A stretch of 64,000 bases of DNA from Lysobacter_I brunescens (GCF_042677005.1 NZ_JBHTIF010000001.1:2108001-2172000), one strand, 5' to 3'. Shown: positions 26,981 through 35,560, counted from the stretch's first letter. Program-made: numbers and translations. Notes: generated from the letters alone by a model not told the origin.

Positions 26981-28626
26981 GTGGTAATCCCGCAACTGAC
27001 CTTCCCGCAAGTTGGTCGAGGTCAGAACTCTATGCATTGGCCGATCTGGTCAGAGGCGTTTCCTACAAGAAGGAAGATTCCTCGACGTCTCAATTCACCA
27101 ATTCGATACCCCTGCTACGTGCGACAAACGTAACAGGGAGTTCGTTGACGTTCGATAGCCTTGTCTATGTGCCGAGTCACTATGTTTCCGCTGAGCAACA
27201 CTTACAGCAAGGCGACATAGTTATCGCATCATCTAGTGGAAGCAAGGACGTAGTCGGAAAGGCGGGCCAGCTCATAGCCGCGCGAGAACGGTATTCATTC
27301 GGTGCGTTCTGCACTGGGATCCGACCTGTCACAGAGATTGATTCGAGATATCTGGGCTATTACTTCGAGTCGCCAGAGTATCGGGATGCGATCTCCGATA
27401 TCTCGGCTGGCTCAAGTATCAATAACATCAAGAGCACTGATCTAGCAGCTCATGTCGTTCCCGTTGCTCCTCGTGCAGAACAAACCCGCATCGTCGAAAG
27501 ACTCGAAGAGCTGCTCTCCGACCTCGATGCCGGCGTCGCCGAACTGAAGACCGCGCAGCGCAAGCTGGCCCAGTACCGCCAGTCGCTGCTGAAGGCGGCG
27601 GTGGAAGGTGCCCTGACCGCTGACTGGCGCGCGGCCCAAAGCACGTCGTCCCGGCGCAGGCCGGGACCCAGCCGTTCCCATGACGATCAACCTCAACAGC
27701 GGGATCCCGGCCTGCGCCGGGATGACGAAGGAAAGGAGACCGGTGCCGAACTGCTGCAGCGCATCCTGCGCGAGCGCCGCGCGCGCTGGGAACAGAAGCA
27801 GCTCGGGAAGTTCGCCGAGCAGGGCAAGACGCCGCCCAAGGGCTGGCAGGAGAAGTATCCGGAGCCTGTAGCCCCGGATCTCACCGATTTGCCGCCGCTG
27901 CCGGAGGGGTGGGTGTGGGCGAGTGTTGACCAACTTGTTGAATTCATAACAAGTGGATCCCGTGGTTGGGCCGAGCACTATTCGAAACGTGGCGCTATCT
28001 TCATTCGTTCGCAGAATATCAATCGCGATTGGCTTGATCTCTCTGATGTTGCGCACGTCGATCCACCGCGAAATACTGAGGGTGCGCGCACTCGAGTGCA
28101 AAAAGGCGATTTATTGTTGACGATTACCGGAGCAAATGTTGGCAAGTCAGCTGTCGTAGAAGTCGAGCTAGAAGAGGCTTATGTAAGTCAACATGTTGCT
28201 CTTATTCGTCCTGTGGTGCTTGAACACAGCAACTACCTGCATTTGTTTCTTACTTGTAAGGCCGGTGGCCGCGGCCAGCTCGATAAGGCGGCCTATGGAG
28301 CTGGCAAGCCAGGGCTAAATCTCCAGCAGGTACAAAATGTCGTCATCCCTATCCCAAGCAGCGGGGAAATTTCAGAATTGCTCTCAGCTGTATTCTCTAT
28401 GATGAATGCAGTTTCGACGCAAGAAGATGCTATCGACTGTGGATTGAGACAAGCCGCAGCCCAACGCAAAAACATCCTCAAAGCCGCCTTCTCAGGCCAG
28501 CTGGTCCCACAGGACCCGAGCGACGAACCCGCCAGTGAACTGCTCGCGCGCATCCGCGCGCAGCGCGAGGCGAACGCGGACGCACCCGCACGCAAGCGTG
28601 GCCGCAAGGCGAAGGCCATGGCATGA
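26977..28626 (+). CDS. hsdS: Type I restriction-modification specificity subunit (HsdS), with in-frame REP insertion
   Basis: DNA-recognition subunit shared by the methylase and restriction complexes. The TTG start overlaps the hsdR stop (TTGA). The 549 residues show two target-recognition domains (about 1-165 and 300-490), each followed by a conserved helical repeat (RIVERLEELLSDLDAGVAEL; LRQAAAQRKNILKAAFSGQL). The recognition domains are clearly more AT-rich than the flanks, as expected for exchanged modules. Residues about 221-253 (SSRRRPGPS...DPGLRRDDE) are encoded by a REP palindrome and are absent from what I know of the family linker (TADWRA...ETGAELL). Confidence 0.93.
   Translation: MSGNPATDLPASWSRSELYALADLVRGVSYKKEDSSTSQFTNSIPLLRATNVTGSSLTFDSLVYVPSHYVSAEQHLQQGDIVIASSSGSKDVVGKAGQLIAARERYSFGAFCTGIRPVTEIDSRYLGYYFESPEYRDAISDISAGSSINNIKSTDLAAHVVPVAPRAEQTRIVERLEELLSDLDAGVAELKTAQRKLAQYRQSLLKAAVEGALTADWRAAQSTSSRRRPGPSRSHDDQPQQRDPGLRRDDEGKETGAELLQRILRERRARWEQKQLGKFAEQGKTPPKGWQEKYPEPVAPDLTDLPPLPEGWVWASVDQLVEFITSGSRGWAEHYSKRGAIFIRSQNINRDWLDLSDVAHVDPPRNTEGARTRVQKGDLLLTITGANVGKSAVVEVELEEAYVSQHVALIRPVVLEHSNYLHLFLTCKAGGRGQLDKAAYGAGKPGLNLQQVQNVVIPIPSSGEISELLSAVFSMMNAVSTQEDAIDCGLRQAAAQRKNILKAAFSGQLVPQDPSDEPASELLARIRAQREANADAPARKRGRKAKAMA
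27644..27727. repeat. REP-type palindrome translated inside hsdS
   Basis: Arms 27644-27666 and 27705-27727 are reverse complements at 22 of 23 positions and contain TCCCGGCGCAGGCCGGGA. The element is a paired REP of the GTCATCCCGGCGCAGGCCGGGACCC type. It keeps the hsdS frame, adding about 30 codons in the linker after the first recognition domain. Confidence 0.9.
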
Positions 28627-28778
28627 GCGAGACCCAAGGCGAACTGAGCATCTACAGCGCCGACAAGGCCGCACGTCGCGGGCAGGTACCAACCTGTAAG
28701 CGCTGCTTACAGGTTGGGGCCCGCTTATCATTCCCGGTGCTGGCGCCATCAAACTGCATGCAGGCGGATCACCCATGA
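28623..28778 (+). pseudogene. 51-codon ORF, possible remnant of a RhuM-like or similar gene
   Basis: Starts with ATGA overlap on the hsdS stop and ends overlapping the ATG of the next gene. The first 14 residues (MSETQGELSIYSAD) recall the N-terminus of RhuM-type proteins that often follow hsdS; the rest resembles nothing and spans the palindrome at 28689-28717. It may be a truncated gene fused to an intergenic region, or simply a short translated spacer. Low certainty. Confidence 0.3.
28689..28717. promoter_or_regulatory. 13-bp inverted repeat between hsdS and the AlbA_2 gene
   Basis: Arms CCAACCTGTAAGC (28689-28701) and its exact complement (28705-28717) are separated by GCT. The TGTAAGC-GCT-GCTTACA centre looks like a dimeric repressor site, 57 bases before the next ATG. 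It could equally be a weak terminator, but there is no T-run. Confidence 0.5.
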
Positions 28779-30721
28779 ACAACACACTCGATGTCATTGA
28801 CCTGGTCACGCTCGCGGAGGGCTGTGAGCTTGAGTGCAAATCCGCACAGGGACGGGATGGTCAGGGGGAGCTGCCAGAGGATTTCTGGAAGAGCTACTGC
28901 GCGATGGCGAATTCGGATGGCGGCGTCATCCTGCTGGGTGTTCAGGAGAAGCCGCGCGGCGTGTTCCATGCGCTCGGAATCCGGGATATCGAACGCGTTC
29001 GAAAATCCCTCTGGGATTCGCTGCATGATCGGCACAAGGTCAGCGCCAATCTGCTTGCCGAGCGCGATGTCGTGCCGGTCGAGATCGATGGTAAAAGCGT
29101 CCTGCGCGTTCGCGTTCCACGCGCGCAGAGACAGGTTCGCCCGGTGCATCTGGGCAGAAATCCATTCGGCGGCAGCTACCTGCGCCGTCATGAAGGCGAC
29201 TATCAGGCAGACGACGAATCCGTACGGCGAATGATGGCGGAACGCGTCGAGGAATCCCGCGATGATCGTGTCCTCAAGGGCTACGATTTCAGCGACCTCG
29301 ACATGGAGACCGTGGCGGCTTACCGCAACAGATTCTCGGCAGTGAAGCCGGGGCATGTCTGGACGGACCTGCCTTTACCTGAATTTCTGACGCAGATCGG
29401 GGCATGGGGCAAGGATCGCGAGGAAGGCTTCAGTGGCTTGCGGCTGGCGGGTTTGCTGATGTTCGGTCATGCGGATGCGATACGCGATGCCTTCCCGCAC
29501 TACATGGTGGACTATCAAGAGCGACCGGAACCCAAGGCGGAGCCGCGCTGGATCGATCGAATCGTCCCTGACGGCATGTGGTCCGGCAACGTCTACGATT
29601 TCTTCCGCAAGGTCTATCCCAGATTGACCGCAAATCTGAAGGTTCCCTTCCAGCTTCAGGAGGGGCAACGTGTCGACGACACGCCTGTGCATGAAGCATT
29701 GCGGGAGGCGCTCGTCAACACGCTGATCCACGCGGACTATTCGGGGCGAGTATCGGTACTTGTCGTCAAACGACCAGACATGTTCGGTTTTCGCAATCCA
29801 GGACGGATGCGCATTCCTCTTGAGCTCGCGGTTCAGGGCAGTCACAGCGATTGCCGCAACCGACGCTTGCAGACCATGTTCACCCTGGTGGGTTACGGCG
29901 ACCATGCGGGTTCCGGCATTCCCAAAATCTACAAGAATTGGGCTGGTCAGCACTGGCGTCGGCCGAGGCTCTATGAGCTGGCCGACCCCGAACAAACCCT
30001 GATGGAGCTCAGCATGAGCAGCCTTGTGCCGGACGATGCGGTACGCGCACTTGAGGAGCACCTTGGCCCGCGATTCAATGCCTTGCCGCAGACGGACCGT
30101 CTGGCGTTGATTACAGCCCAAGTAGAAGGCGTCGTCAGCCATGATCGCTTGAAGGAGATCACGACCGATCATCCGGCGGATCTGACGAAGAGGCTTCGTG
30201 CCTTGGTTCAGGAGGGACTACTGGTGCCTGATGGCGCCGGCCGTGGGACGGTTTATTTCCTACCCTGGCAGCGGCCCATGAGCGATTCCCTGTTCGATGC
30301 CCGGGACCCAACCAAGGAACCTGTAGAGCTTGCCAGCGAACCTCGGGAGCTCCTGAGCCAACCTCAGGAGCTCCCTGGTGAACTACAGGGGTTCGATGGA
30401 GCTTCCGAGGTTCCGTCATTCAGGCAATGGAAAGATGTTCCGCCGCTTTTACAGGCTGAGCTGCTCCAGATTGCGGCCCCAGCACGCCTCCAGGCCCGCC
30501 TCCCCTTGGGAGACCTGCAGAACATCATTGTCCAGCTCTGTGCTGGACGTTATCTGGGACGCTATGTGATCGCCCACCTATTGGACAGAAATGCCGATGA
30601 TCTGGGTCAGCGCGTACTCAAGTCGATGGTGGCGGCGAATCTGCTGAAGCAGGCCCACCCGGCTGTCACCGACCCCCGACAGGCATATACCTCGGTCAAT
30701 ACTGGGCACATTGAAGAATGA
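28775..30721 (+). CDS. AlbA_2 (Schlafen-type) / RecG C-terminal-like ATP-binding protein
   Basis: Putative nucleic-acid-binding regulator or accessory defence protein. The 648 residues begin with an AlbA_2 domain (about 10-135: EGCELECKSAQ, SYCAMANSDGGVILLGVQE). A HATPase_c_4/RecG C-terminal-like domain follows at about 300-400 (HEALREALVNTLIHADYSG, GFRNPGRM, GSGIPKIYKNW). A winged-helix-like stretch comes next, then a Glu/Pro/Leu linker with repeated (S/E)xPxEL units, and a helical tail. Its stop overlaps the hsdM start (ATGA), so it is part of the restriction operon. Comparable genes are known in type I loci, but their role is unsettled. Confidence 0.85.
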   Translation: MNNTLDVIDLVTLAEGCELECKSAQGRDGQGELPEDFWKSYCAMANSDGGVILLGVQEKPRGVFHALGIRDIERVRKSLWDSLHDRHKVSANLLAERDVVPVEIDGKSVLRVRVPRAQRQVRPVHLGRNPFGGSYLRRHEGDYQADDESVRRMMAERVEESRDDRVLKGYDFSDLDMETVAAYRNRFSAVKPGHVWTDLPLPEFLTQIGAWGKDREEGFSGLRLAGLLMFGHADAIRDAFPHYMVDYQERPEPKAEPRWIDRIVPDGMWSGNVYDFFRKVYPRLTANLKVPFQLQEGQRVDDTPVHEALREALVNTLIHADYSGRVSVLVVKRPDMFGFRNPGRMRIPLELAVQGSHSDCRNRRLQTMFTLVGYGDHAGSGIPKIYKNWAGQHWRRPRLYELADPEQTLMELSMSSLVPDDAVRALEEHLGPRFNALPQTDRLALITAQVEGVVSHDRLKEITTDHPADLTKRLRALVQEGLLVPDGAGRGTVYFLPWQRPMSDSLFDARDPTKEPVELASEPRELLSQPQELPGELQGFDGASEVPSFRQWKDVPPLLQAELLQIAAPARLQARLPLGDLQNIIVQLCAGRYLGRYVIAHLLDRNADDLGQRVLKSMVAANLLKQAHPAVTDPRQAYTSVNTGHIEE

Positions 30722-32181
30722 ACAGCAGCACCCTCGTCCAGAAGATCTGGAATTTCTGCCACACCCTGCGCGACGACGGCGTGGGCTATGGCGATTACCT
30801 GGAGCAGCTGACCTATCTGTTGTTCCTGAAGCTTGCGCACGAGTATTCGCAGCCGCCCTACAACCGCGACACCCACATCCCCAAGAGCTGCGACTGGACG
30901 AGTCTGCGCAGCAAAACGGGTGCGCCGCTGGAAGCGCATTACCTGAAGGTCCTGCACAAGCTCGGCGAAGAGCCGGACATGCTGGGTGCGATCTTCTTCA
31001 AGGCGCAGAACAAAATCCAGGACCCGGCCAAGCTGGCCCGGCTGGTGCAGATGATCGACGCCGAGAACTGGATCAGCCTCGATGAAGACACCAAGGGCGA
31101 TCTGTACGAAGGACTGCTGCAGAAGAACGCGGAAGACACCAAGAGCGGCGCCGGCCAGTATTTCACGCCGCGCGTGCTGATCGACGCGATCGTCGAATGC
31201 GTGCGGCCCGAGCCGGGCAAGACCATCGCCGACCCGGCCTGCGGCACCGGTGGTTTCTTCCTGGGTGTCTACAACTGGCTGACGCGTGAAGGCGTACAAC
31301 TGGACAGGAAGCAGCAGAAGTTCCTGAAGCACAAGACCTTCTTCGGCAACGAGATCGTTCCTTCCACGCGCCGCATGTGCCTGATGAATCTGTTCCTGCA
31401 CAACATCGGCGACCTCGACGGCGAACCGACCGTGGACCGTTCGGACGCCTTGATTTCCGAACCGACGCGCACCTTCGATTACGTGCTGGCTAATCCGCCC
31501 TTCGGCAAGAAGAGCAGCATGACCATCACCAACGAGGACGGCGAAGAGGACCGCGATGCGCTGACCTACGAGCGCACCGACTTCTGGCAGACCACCTCGA
31601 ACAAGCAGCTTAATTTCCTGCAGCACATCGTCTCGATGCTCAACACCACCGGGCAGGCGGCTGTTGTGCTGCCCGACAATGTGCTGTTCGAAGGCGGCGC
31701 CGGCGAGAAGATCCGCCGCAAGCTGCTGGAGACCTGCGACGTGCACACCCTGCTGCGCCTGCCGACCGGCATCTTCTATGCCCAGGGCGTGAAGGCGAAC
31801 GTGCTGTTCTTCGACGCCAAGCCCAAGTCGCCCAAGGTGCAGACCAAGGGCGTGTGGATCTACGACCTGCGCACCAACAAGCATTTCACGCTCAAGACCC
31901 GGCCGCTGCGCCGCGAAGACCTGCAGGACTTCGTCGCCGCCTACAACCCGGACAACCGCCACAAGCGCAAGGAATCCGAGCGGTTCAAATACTTCGACTT
32001 CAAGACGCTGGTCGCGCGCGACAAGGCCAGCCTCGACATCTTCTGGCTGAAGGACGACAGCCTCGACAATCTCGACAACCTGCCGCCTCCGGATGTGCTG
32101 CAGCAGGAGATCATCGATCACCTGGAAGCGGCGCTGGCCGCGTTCCGTGATGTCGCGGCTGCGCTGCCGAAGAGTGGGTAA
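30718..32181 (+). CDS. hsdM: Type I restriction-modification methyltransferase subunit (HsdM)
   Basis: N6-adenine DNA methyltransferase that protects host sites and forms the core of the restriction complex. The 487 residues have an N-terminal helical HsdM_N domain (about 1-125), SAM motif DPACGTGGF from 172, and catalytic NPPF at 259-262. ATGA overlap with the preceding gene. It lies last in the operon, after hsdR and hsdS, which is not the usual hsdRMS order. Confidence 0.95.
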   Translation: MNSSTLVQKIWNFCHTLRDDGVGYGDYLEQLTYLLFLKLAHEYSQPPYNRDTHIPKSCDWTSLRSKTGAPLEAHYLKVLHKLGEEPDMLGAIFFKAQNKIQDPAKLARLVQMIDAENWISLDEDTKGDLYEGLLQKNAEDTKSGAGQYFTPRVLIDAIVECVRPEPGKTIADPACGTGGFFLGVYNWLTREGVQLDRKQQKFLKHKTFFGNEIVPSTRRMCLMNLFLHNIGDLDGEPTVDRSDALISEPTRTFDYVLANPPFGKKSSMTITNEDGEEDRDALTYERTDFWQTTSNKQLNFLQHIVSMLNTTGQAAVVLPDNVLFEGGAGEKIRRKLLETCDVHTLLRLPTGIFYAQGVKANVLFFDAKPKSPKVQTKGVWIYDLRTNKHFTLKTRPLRREDLQDFVAAYNPDNRHKRKESERFKYFDFKTLVARDKASLDIFWLKDDSLDNLDNLPPPDVLQQEIIDHLEAALAAFRDVAAALPKSG

Positions 32182-32278
32182 TCAAACGCCGCAGGCTGGG
32201 TCGATGCCCCAGCCTACGACTGCGGAGCGTCATTCGAGGATGTGCCCACCGTTGTCGTCCCAGTGTCGCACCGTGCTC

Positions 32279-32324
32279 GGCGCGTCAAGGTCGAGGTGAA
32301 TTGCTGTGCAAACCTTGACGCGCC
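32279..32324. repeat. 13-bp inverted repeat upstream of a small ORF
   Basis: GGCGCGTCAAGGT (32279-32291) pairs perfectly with 32312-32324 around a 20-base loop, about 70 bases before the ATG at 32393. It could be an operator or a structured leader. Confidence 0.4.
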
Positions 32325-32392
32325 TGCGCGCGATGCGGAATTGAATCGCCAACGGCGCCCACTCCGGGCGTCGGGCGAAACGGAGTTCCGCC

Positions 32393-32590
32393 ATGTCCAA
32401 AGCCAACGCCAAGTCGAAGCTGCAAGCGCCCTGCGTCCTGCTTGTCGAAGTCCCCCCACAGTTCATCGCCCTCTGCGAAGACAGCGGCGCCAGCCCGCAG
32501 GTCGCCCTGCGCGGCATGGCCGCCATGGTCTGCGGCCTGCGCTACGACGAAAACGACCGCCTCCACCCGCTTCCCCAGACCACCGCATGA
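32393..32590 (+). CDS. Small hypothetical protein (65 aa)
   Basis: Not recognised. The frame starts with ATG after GGAG (about 32382) and ends just before a strong hairpin. The product MSKANAKSKLQAPCV... has a basic N-terminus, a hydrophobic helix-like middle (VALRGMAAMVCGLRYD) and an acidic end; codon usage matches neighbours. It sits between the restriction operon and the convergent effector gene. Confidence 0.5.
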   Translation: MSKANAKSKLQAPCVLLVEVPPQFIALCEDSGASPQVALRGMAAMVCGLRYDENDRLHPLPQTTA

Positions 32591-32595
32591 CCGCC

Positions 32596-32626
32596 GCCCG
32601 GGCGCAGGTGCTGCCTGCGCCCGGGC
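32596..32626. terminator. GC hairpin between the small ORF and the convergent effector gene
   Basis: A perfect 13-bp stem (32596-32608 with 32614-32626), loop TGCTG, six bases after the stop of the small ORF. No T-run on either strand. Confidence 0.5.
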
Positions 32627-32759
32627 TGGCGAGGCGGGCCGGGCGCCGCCGGCAACAGGCGAGGGTTGGAGTGACTTGGGGGGTGACTTGGGGGCTTGCA
32701 ACTAGCGGGGCGCCGGCTTTTGCCGAAGGCCGGCGCGAATGCCCTCTGTGTCGCCATGC

Positions 32760-35126
32760 TCAGGCCATGCGCGGCCGGCCTGCGCCTGCGGCTTCCTGCG
32801 CCTGAATGCTCTGCTGTTGGGCCGGGTGCATGCCTTGCTGCAGATTGATGTCCGCCACCTTTTCGCTGCTGGCCTGCAGGTCCTGGCGCACGGCGGCTGC
32901 GATGTCGCTGACGGCCGTCCTGGCCCAGGGGGTGTTCGGGTCCGGCGTATCGGCCATGAAGGCACGCGTGCCGTCGTCGCTCATGCGGAAGAATCCGATC
33001 GTCTGCAGGCCGCGCGCCTTGGCGTCCACGGTCAGGCCTGCGGCCAGTCGCTCGCTGATGTCGTCCGGCTCGCGTCCGCGCCGACGATCCTCGGTCTGCA
33101 CGTGATGCAGGATCGACTGGTACATGCGGGCATCGGGATGCGTGGGCGCGTTGATCAGCGGCGCATGTTGCGCGCGCGCCGCCGGCTCGGCCTGTTCGGT
33201 CGAGGGACGGGCGCGGATCGCTGCGTCGTCCGTGGGCGCGATGTGCTCGCTGCGATCGCGTGCCCGCACGTCGGCCAGCGCGCGTGCGATGTCCTCGGGC
33301 GTCGTGATCTCGGCTATGCGCACAGTGCCATCGCCATCCATGCGGAGATGATGGATCGGGCTGTCGGGCGTGAATCGCCCGCTGGCATCCTGGCCCAGCA
33401 CCAGCGACGTCGTCGCCGCAGTGAGGCCTGTTTCGGCGCGCGTGCGCTGCACGGCGAGATAGCTCGCGTCGAAGTACTCCTGGCGCGTCTCGCGTTCGAT
33501 GCCGTGGTGGCGATACGCCTCGCGCAGCAGGGCCTTGTCCTGTGCTTCCGGTGTCGGCGGTTGCCACGTGGGCATGCGGTCGAGCTGCTGCTGGTGGTCC
33601 TGCAGCGCCGGGAGCAGGCGTTCGCGAGTGAGTTCGAGTTCCAGCGCGCGCGTGGCGTCGGCGGTCTTGCCTGCATGCGTCCACGCGCCCTGCGCATCGC
33701 GTCGGTAATGCCTGCCGTCCGAGGCCTGCAGCAGGTCGGGGTTCAATGCCGTGGTGACGGCCTCGGGCATCGTGCCGGCAGGGGTCTGGTCGTAGCCATG
33801 CGCCTTGTGGCCGATCTGGTACTGCGCGGCGATCCCGGCCGGGCCGGCGGCGAGGTTGCGATCGATGATCCGCATTGCCTCCGCGCTCAGCCGCGCGGCC
33901 TGCTCGCCGTTCGCGTCCACGGTGTCCCTGGCGCTCGGCTGGTTGTTGATGTCGTAGGCGGTCACGACCTCGCGCGCCCATGCGCCGCGATCCGGTCGAT
34001 AGCGCCACGGCTCGCCGCCATCGCCTGCAGGCTGCACGAACGGGTCGCGCGGTGTCGGCACTTGGCCCAGTGCACGCTCCACTGCCACGACGCTGGCCAT
34101 CGCGCTCAGTTCGCGCGCCTTGTCCAGCGGCGCCGCGAAGTCCTGGCGTTGCGGCAGGTCGCGCGCATCGTCGACGAGATCGGCGCGCAGGTCATCGCGA
34201 ATCCACTGCCGGCCGTTGTACGACCAGTCCACGCCTTCGCTGGAGATGTTGTAGACGCTGTGCTGCTGCCACAGCTCGACGCCGCGCTCGGCCGCCTTGC
34301 CGAACAGGTAACCTTCGCCCGCCACCAGCAGCGCCGTCCCGCCGGTCCCCGTGCCCAGCGCCACCGCCGTCGCGCCCCCAGCCGCAGTTCCCGCCAGCGC
34401 GCCCGTGATCTGCGCGCCCTGCTGCAGGTACGCATCCGTCGACGCTGTGTCGTTATGCAGGGTGTCGCGGAAGACCTGTGCGCGCTGGCGCGTCTCGTCC
34501 CATTCATGCGCGGTGATCGCCGCTTCGATGGCGATGCCGGCCGCCGCGCCGCGCAAGCGCGGACCATGCGGCGCGTCGATGTCACGCGACGAGAGGTCGT
34601 AACGAAACCCATTCAGACGCTGGCTGTCGATGAAGACCTGCTGCGCCGTGTAGCCCGCGCGATACTTCTCGTAGTCGGCGGCATCGATGAATTTCTGGTC
34701 GTAGGCCTCGTCCAGAAGCTCCGAGCTCATCGAGCGGTGGGCGTCGAGGTTTTGGTTTGCGATCTGTGGTGAATCGAAGAACTTGTCATCAGACCAGATG
34801 CGCGTGGCACGTCCCGCTTCGCCTTCCTGTCTGGCGACTTCCAGCATGGATTCCTCGCCGGCGCTTTTGGCCGAGACTGGCGTGGTGCCAAATTTCTGTT
34901 CGGTCAACGGGGTGGGGAGTACAGCAATACCCCTGCTTGACATGTAATCGATCAATTCGTGCTTGAGCGGTCCTTCGTCGACTTCATGCCAGACGATGCC
35001 TGTCACTGCGACTCTGCGGCCTTGCTTCGCAGCATAGTTCAAATACAAGTCGAGCAGTTCGGTTCCGCCTGCACGATATGTGTAAACAAGGCTGTTGGTG
35101 TCCGCAAGCAGATATCCGTTATTCAT
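32760..35126 (-). CDS. Putative type IV secretion effector: PIN-like nuclease domain plus XVIPCD-like C-terminus
   Basis: A 788-residue protein. Residues 1-125 match the PIN fold of VapC-type RNases: Asp9 in LADTNSLVY, Glu48 in VWHEVDE, GEESM near 90-94, and Asp113/Asp114 in IWSDDKFFD. A glycine/alanine-rich hydrophobic stretch (about 235-280) and a long helical middle follow. Residues about 663-765 (HPDARMYQSILHHV, SERLAAGLTVDAKARGLQ, FRMSDDGTRAFM) have the layout of the XVIPCD, the C-terminal signal of effectors of the Xanthomonadales T4SS, with a Gln-rich tail. No signal peptide. Inference: an antibacterial RNase delivered to rivals. The start overlaps the upstream gene by ATGA. No T4SS genes are in the window. 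Confidence 0.75.
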   Translation of the reverse strand: MNNGYLLADTNSLVYTYRAGGTELLDLYLNYAAKQGRRVAVTGIVWHEVDEGPLKHELIDYMSSRGIAVLPTPLTEQKFGTTPVSAKSAGEESMLEVARQEGEAGRATRIWSDDKFFDSPQIANQNLDAHRSMSSELLDEAYDQKFIDAADYEKYRAGYTAQQVFIDSQRLNGFRYDLSSRDIDAPHGPRLRGAAAGIAIEAAITAHEWDETRQRAQVFRDTLHNDTASTDAYLQQGAQITGALAGTAAGGATAVALGTGTGGTALLVAGEGYLFGKAAERGVELWQQHSVYNISSEGVDWSYNGRQWIRDDLRADLVDDARDLPQRQDFAAPLDKARELSAMASVVAVERALGQVPTPRDPFVQPAGDGGEPWRYRPDRGAWAREVVTAYDINNQPSARDTVDANGEQAARLSAEAMRIIDRNLAAGPAGIAAQYQIGHKAHGYDQTPAGTMPEAVTTALNPDLLQASDGRHYRRDAQGAWTHAGKTADATRALELELTRERLLPALQDHQQQLDRMPTWQPPTPEAQDKALLREAYRHHGIERETRQEYFDASYLAVQRTRAETGLTAATTSLVLGQDASGRFTPDSPIHHLRMDGDGTVRIAEITTPEDIARALADVRARDRSEHIAPTDDAAIRARPSTEQAEPAARAQHAPLINAPTHPDARMYQSILHHVQTEDRRRGREPDDISERLAAGLTVDAKARGLQTIGFFRMSDDGTRAFMADTPDPNTPWARTAVSDIAAAVRQDLQASSEKVADINLQQGMHPAQQQSIQAQEAAGAGRPRMA

Positions 35127-35560
35127 GACGGATCTTCCGGGTGCGCACGAGTTAATGCTTGCATGTGGTCACGAAGCTTCCCCAGCAACAATGTTCGGTC
35201 ATGGAAGTCCAAGTCTTCGATCCATTGGCTTGATAGGTGACGGACTCTCCATGAGAGGAGGCTTTCGATCTCGCCATTGTTCTTTTCCTGACGGAGATAT
35301 TCGGCGAAATCCTCGGGAGCTTCCTTCTTGAAGTACTCGGCAAATGCCCGAACCTCATCATCTTCCCATTGACGCCATTTCGCGCGCTCAGACACGACGC
35401 GTGCATGGTTGGACACCATGTTCTCGAATATCTGCTCGTTGGTGATCGACTGGTTGCCCGGGCTGTTCAGTACTCTCAGGATGTTGGCTTTCAGCCGATC
35501 GTCGGTCAGCGCATCGATCCTGGCCCGGAGTTCGGGGCTGATGGGTTGTTGTGGCGTCAT
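35123..35560 (-). CDS. Candidate immunity/antitoxin protein for the PIN-XVIPCD effector
   Basis: Unrecognised 145-residue soluble, acidic, mostly helical protein starting MTPQQPISPELRARIDAL; no signal peptide or membrane span. The frame runs further upstream to 35860 but ATG 35560 begins the compact part. Its TGA overlaps the effector ATG (ATGA), so the two are translationally coupled with this gene first, the usual order for antitoxin and immunity genes. A cytosolic location would suit neutralising a cytosolic RNase. Function is inferred from position only. Confidence 0.6.
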   Translation of the reverse strand: MTPQQPISPELRARIDALTDDRLKANILRVLNSPGNQSITNEQIFENMVSNHARVVSERAKWRQWEDDEVRAFAEYFKKEAPEDFAEYLRQEKNNGEIESLLSWRVRHLSSQWIEDLDFHDRTLLLGKLRDHMQALTRAHPEDPS

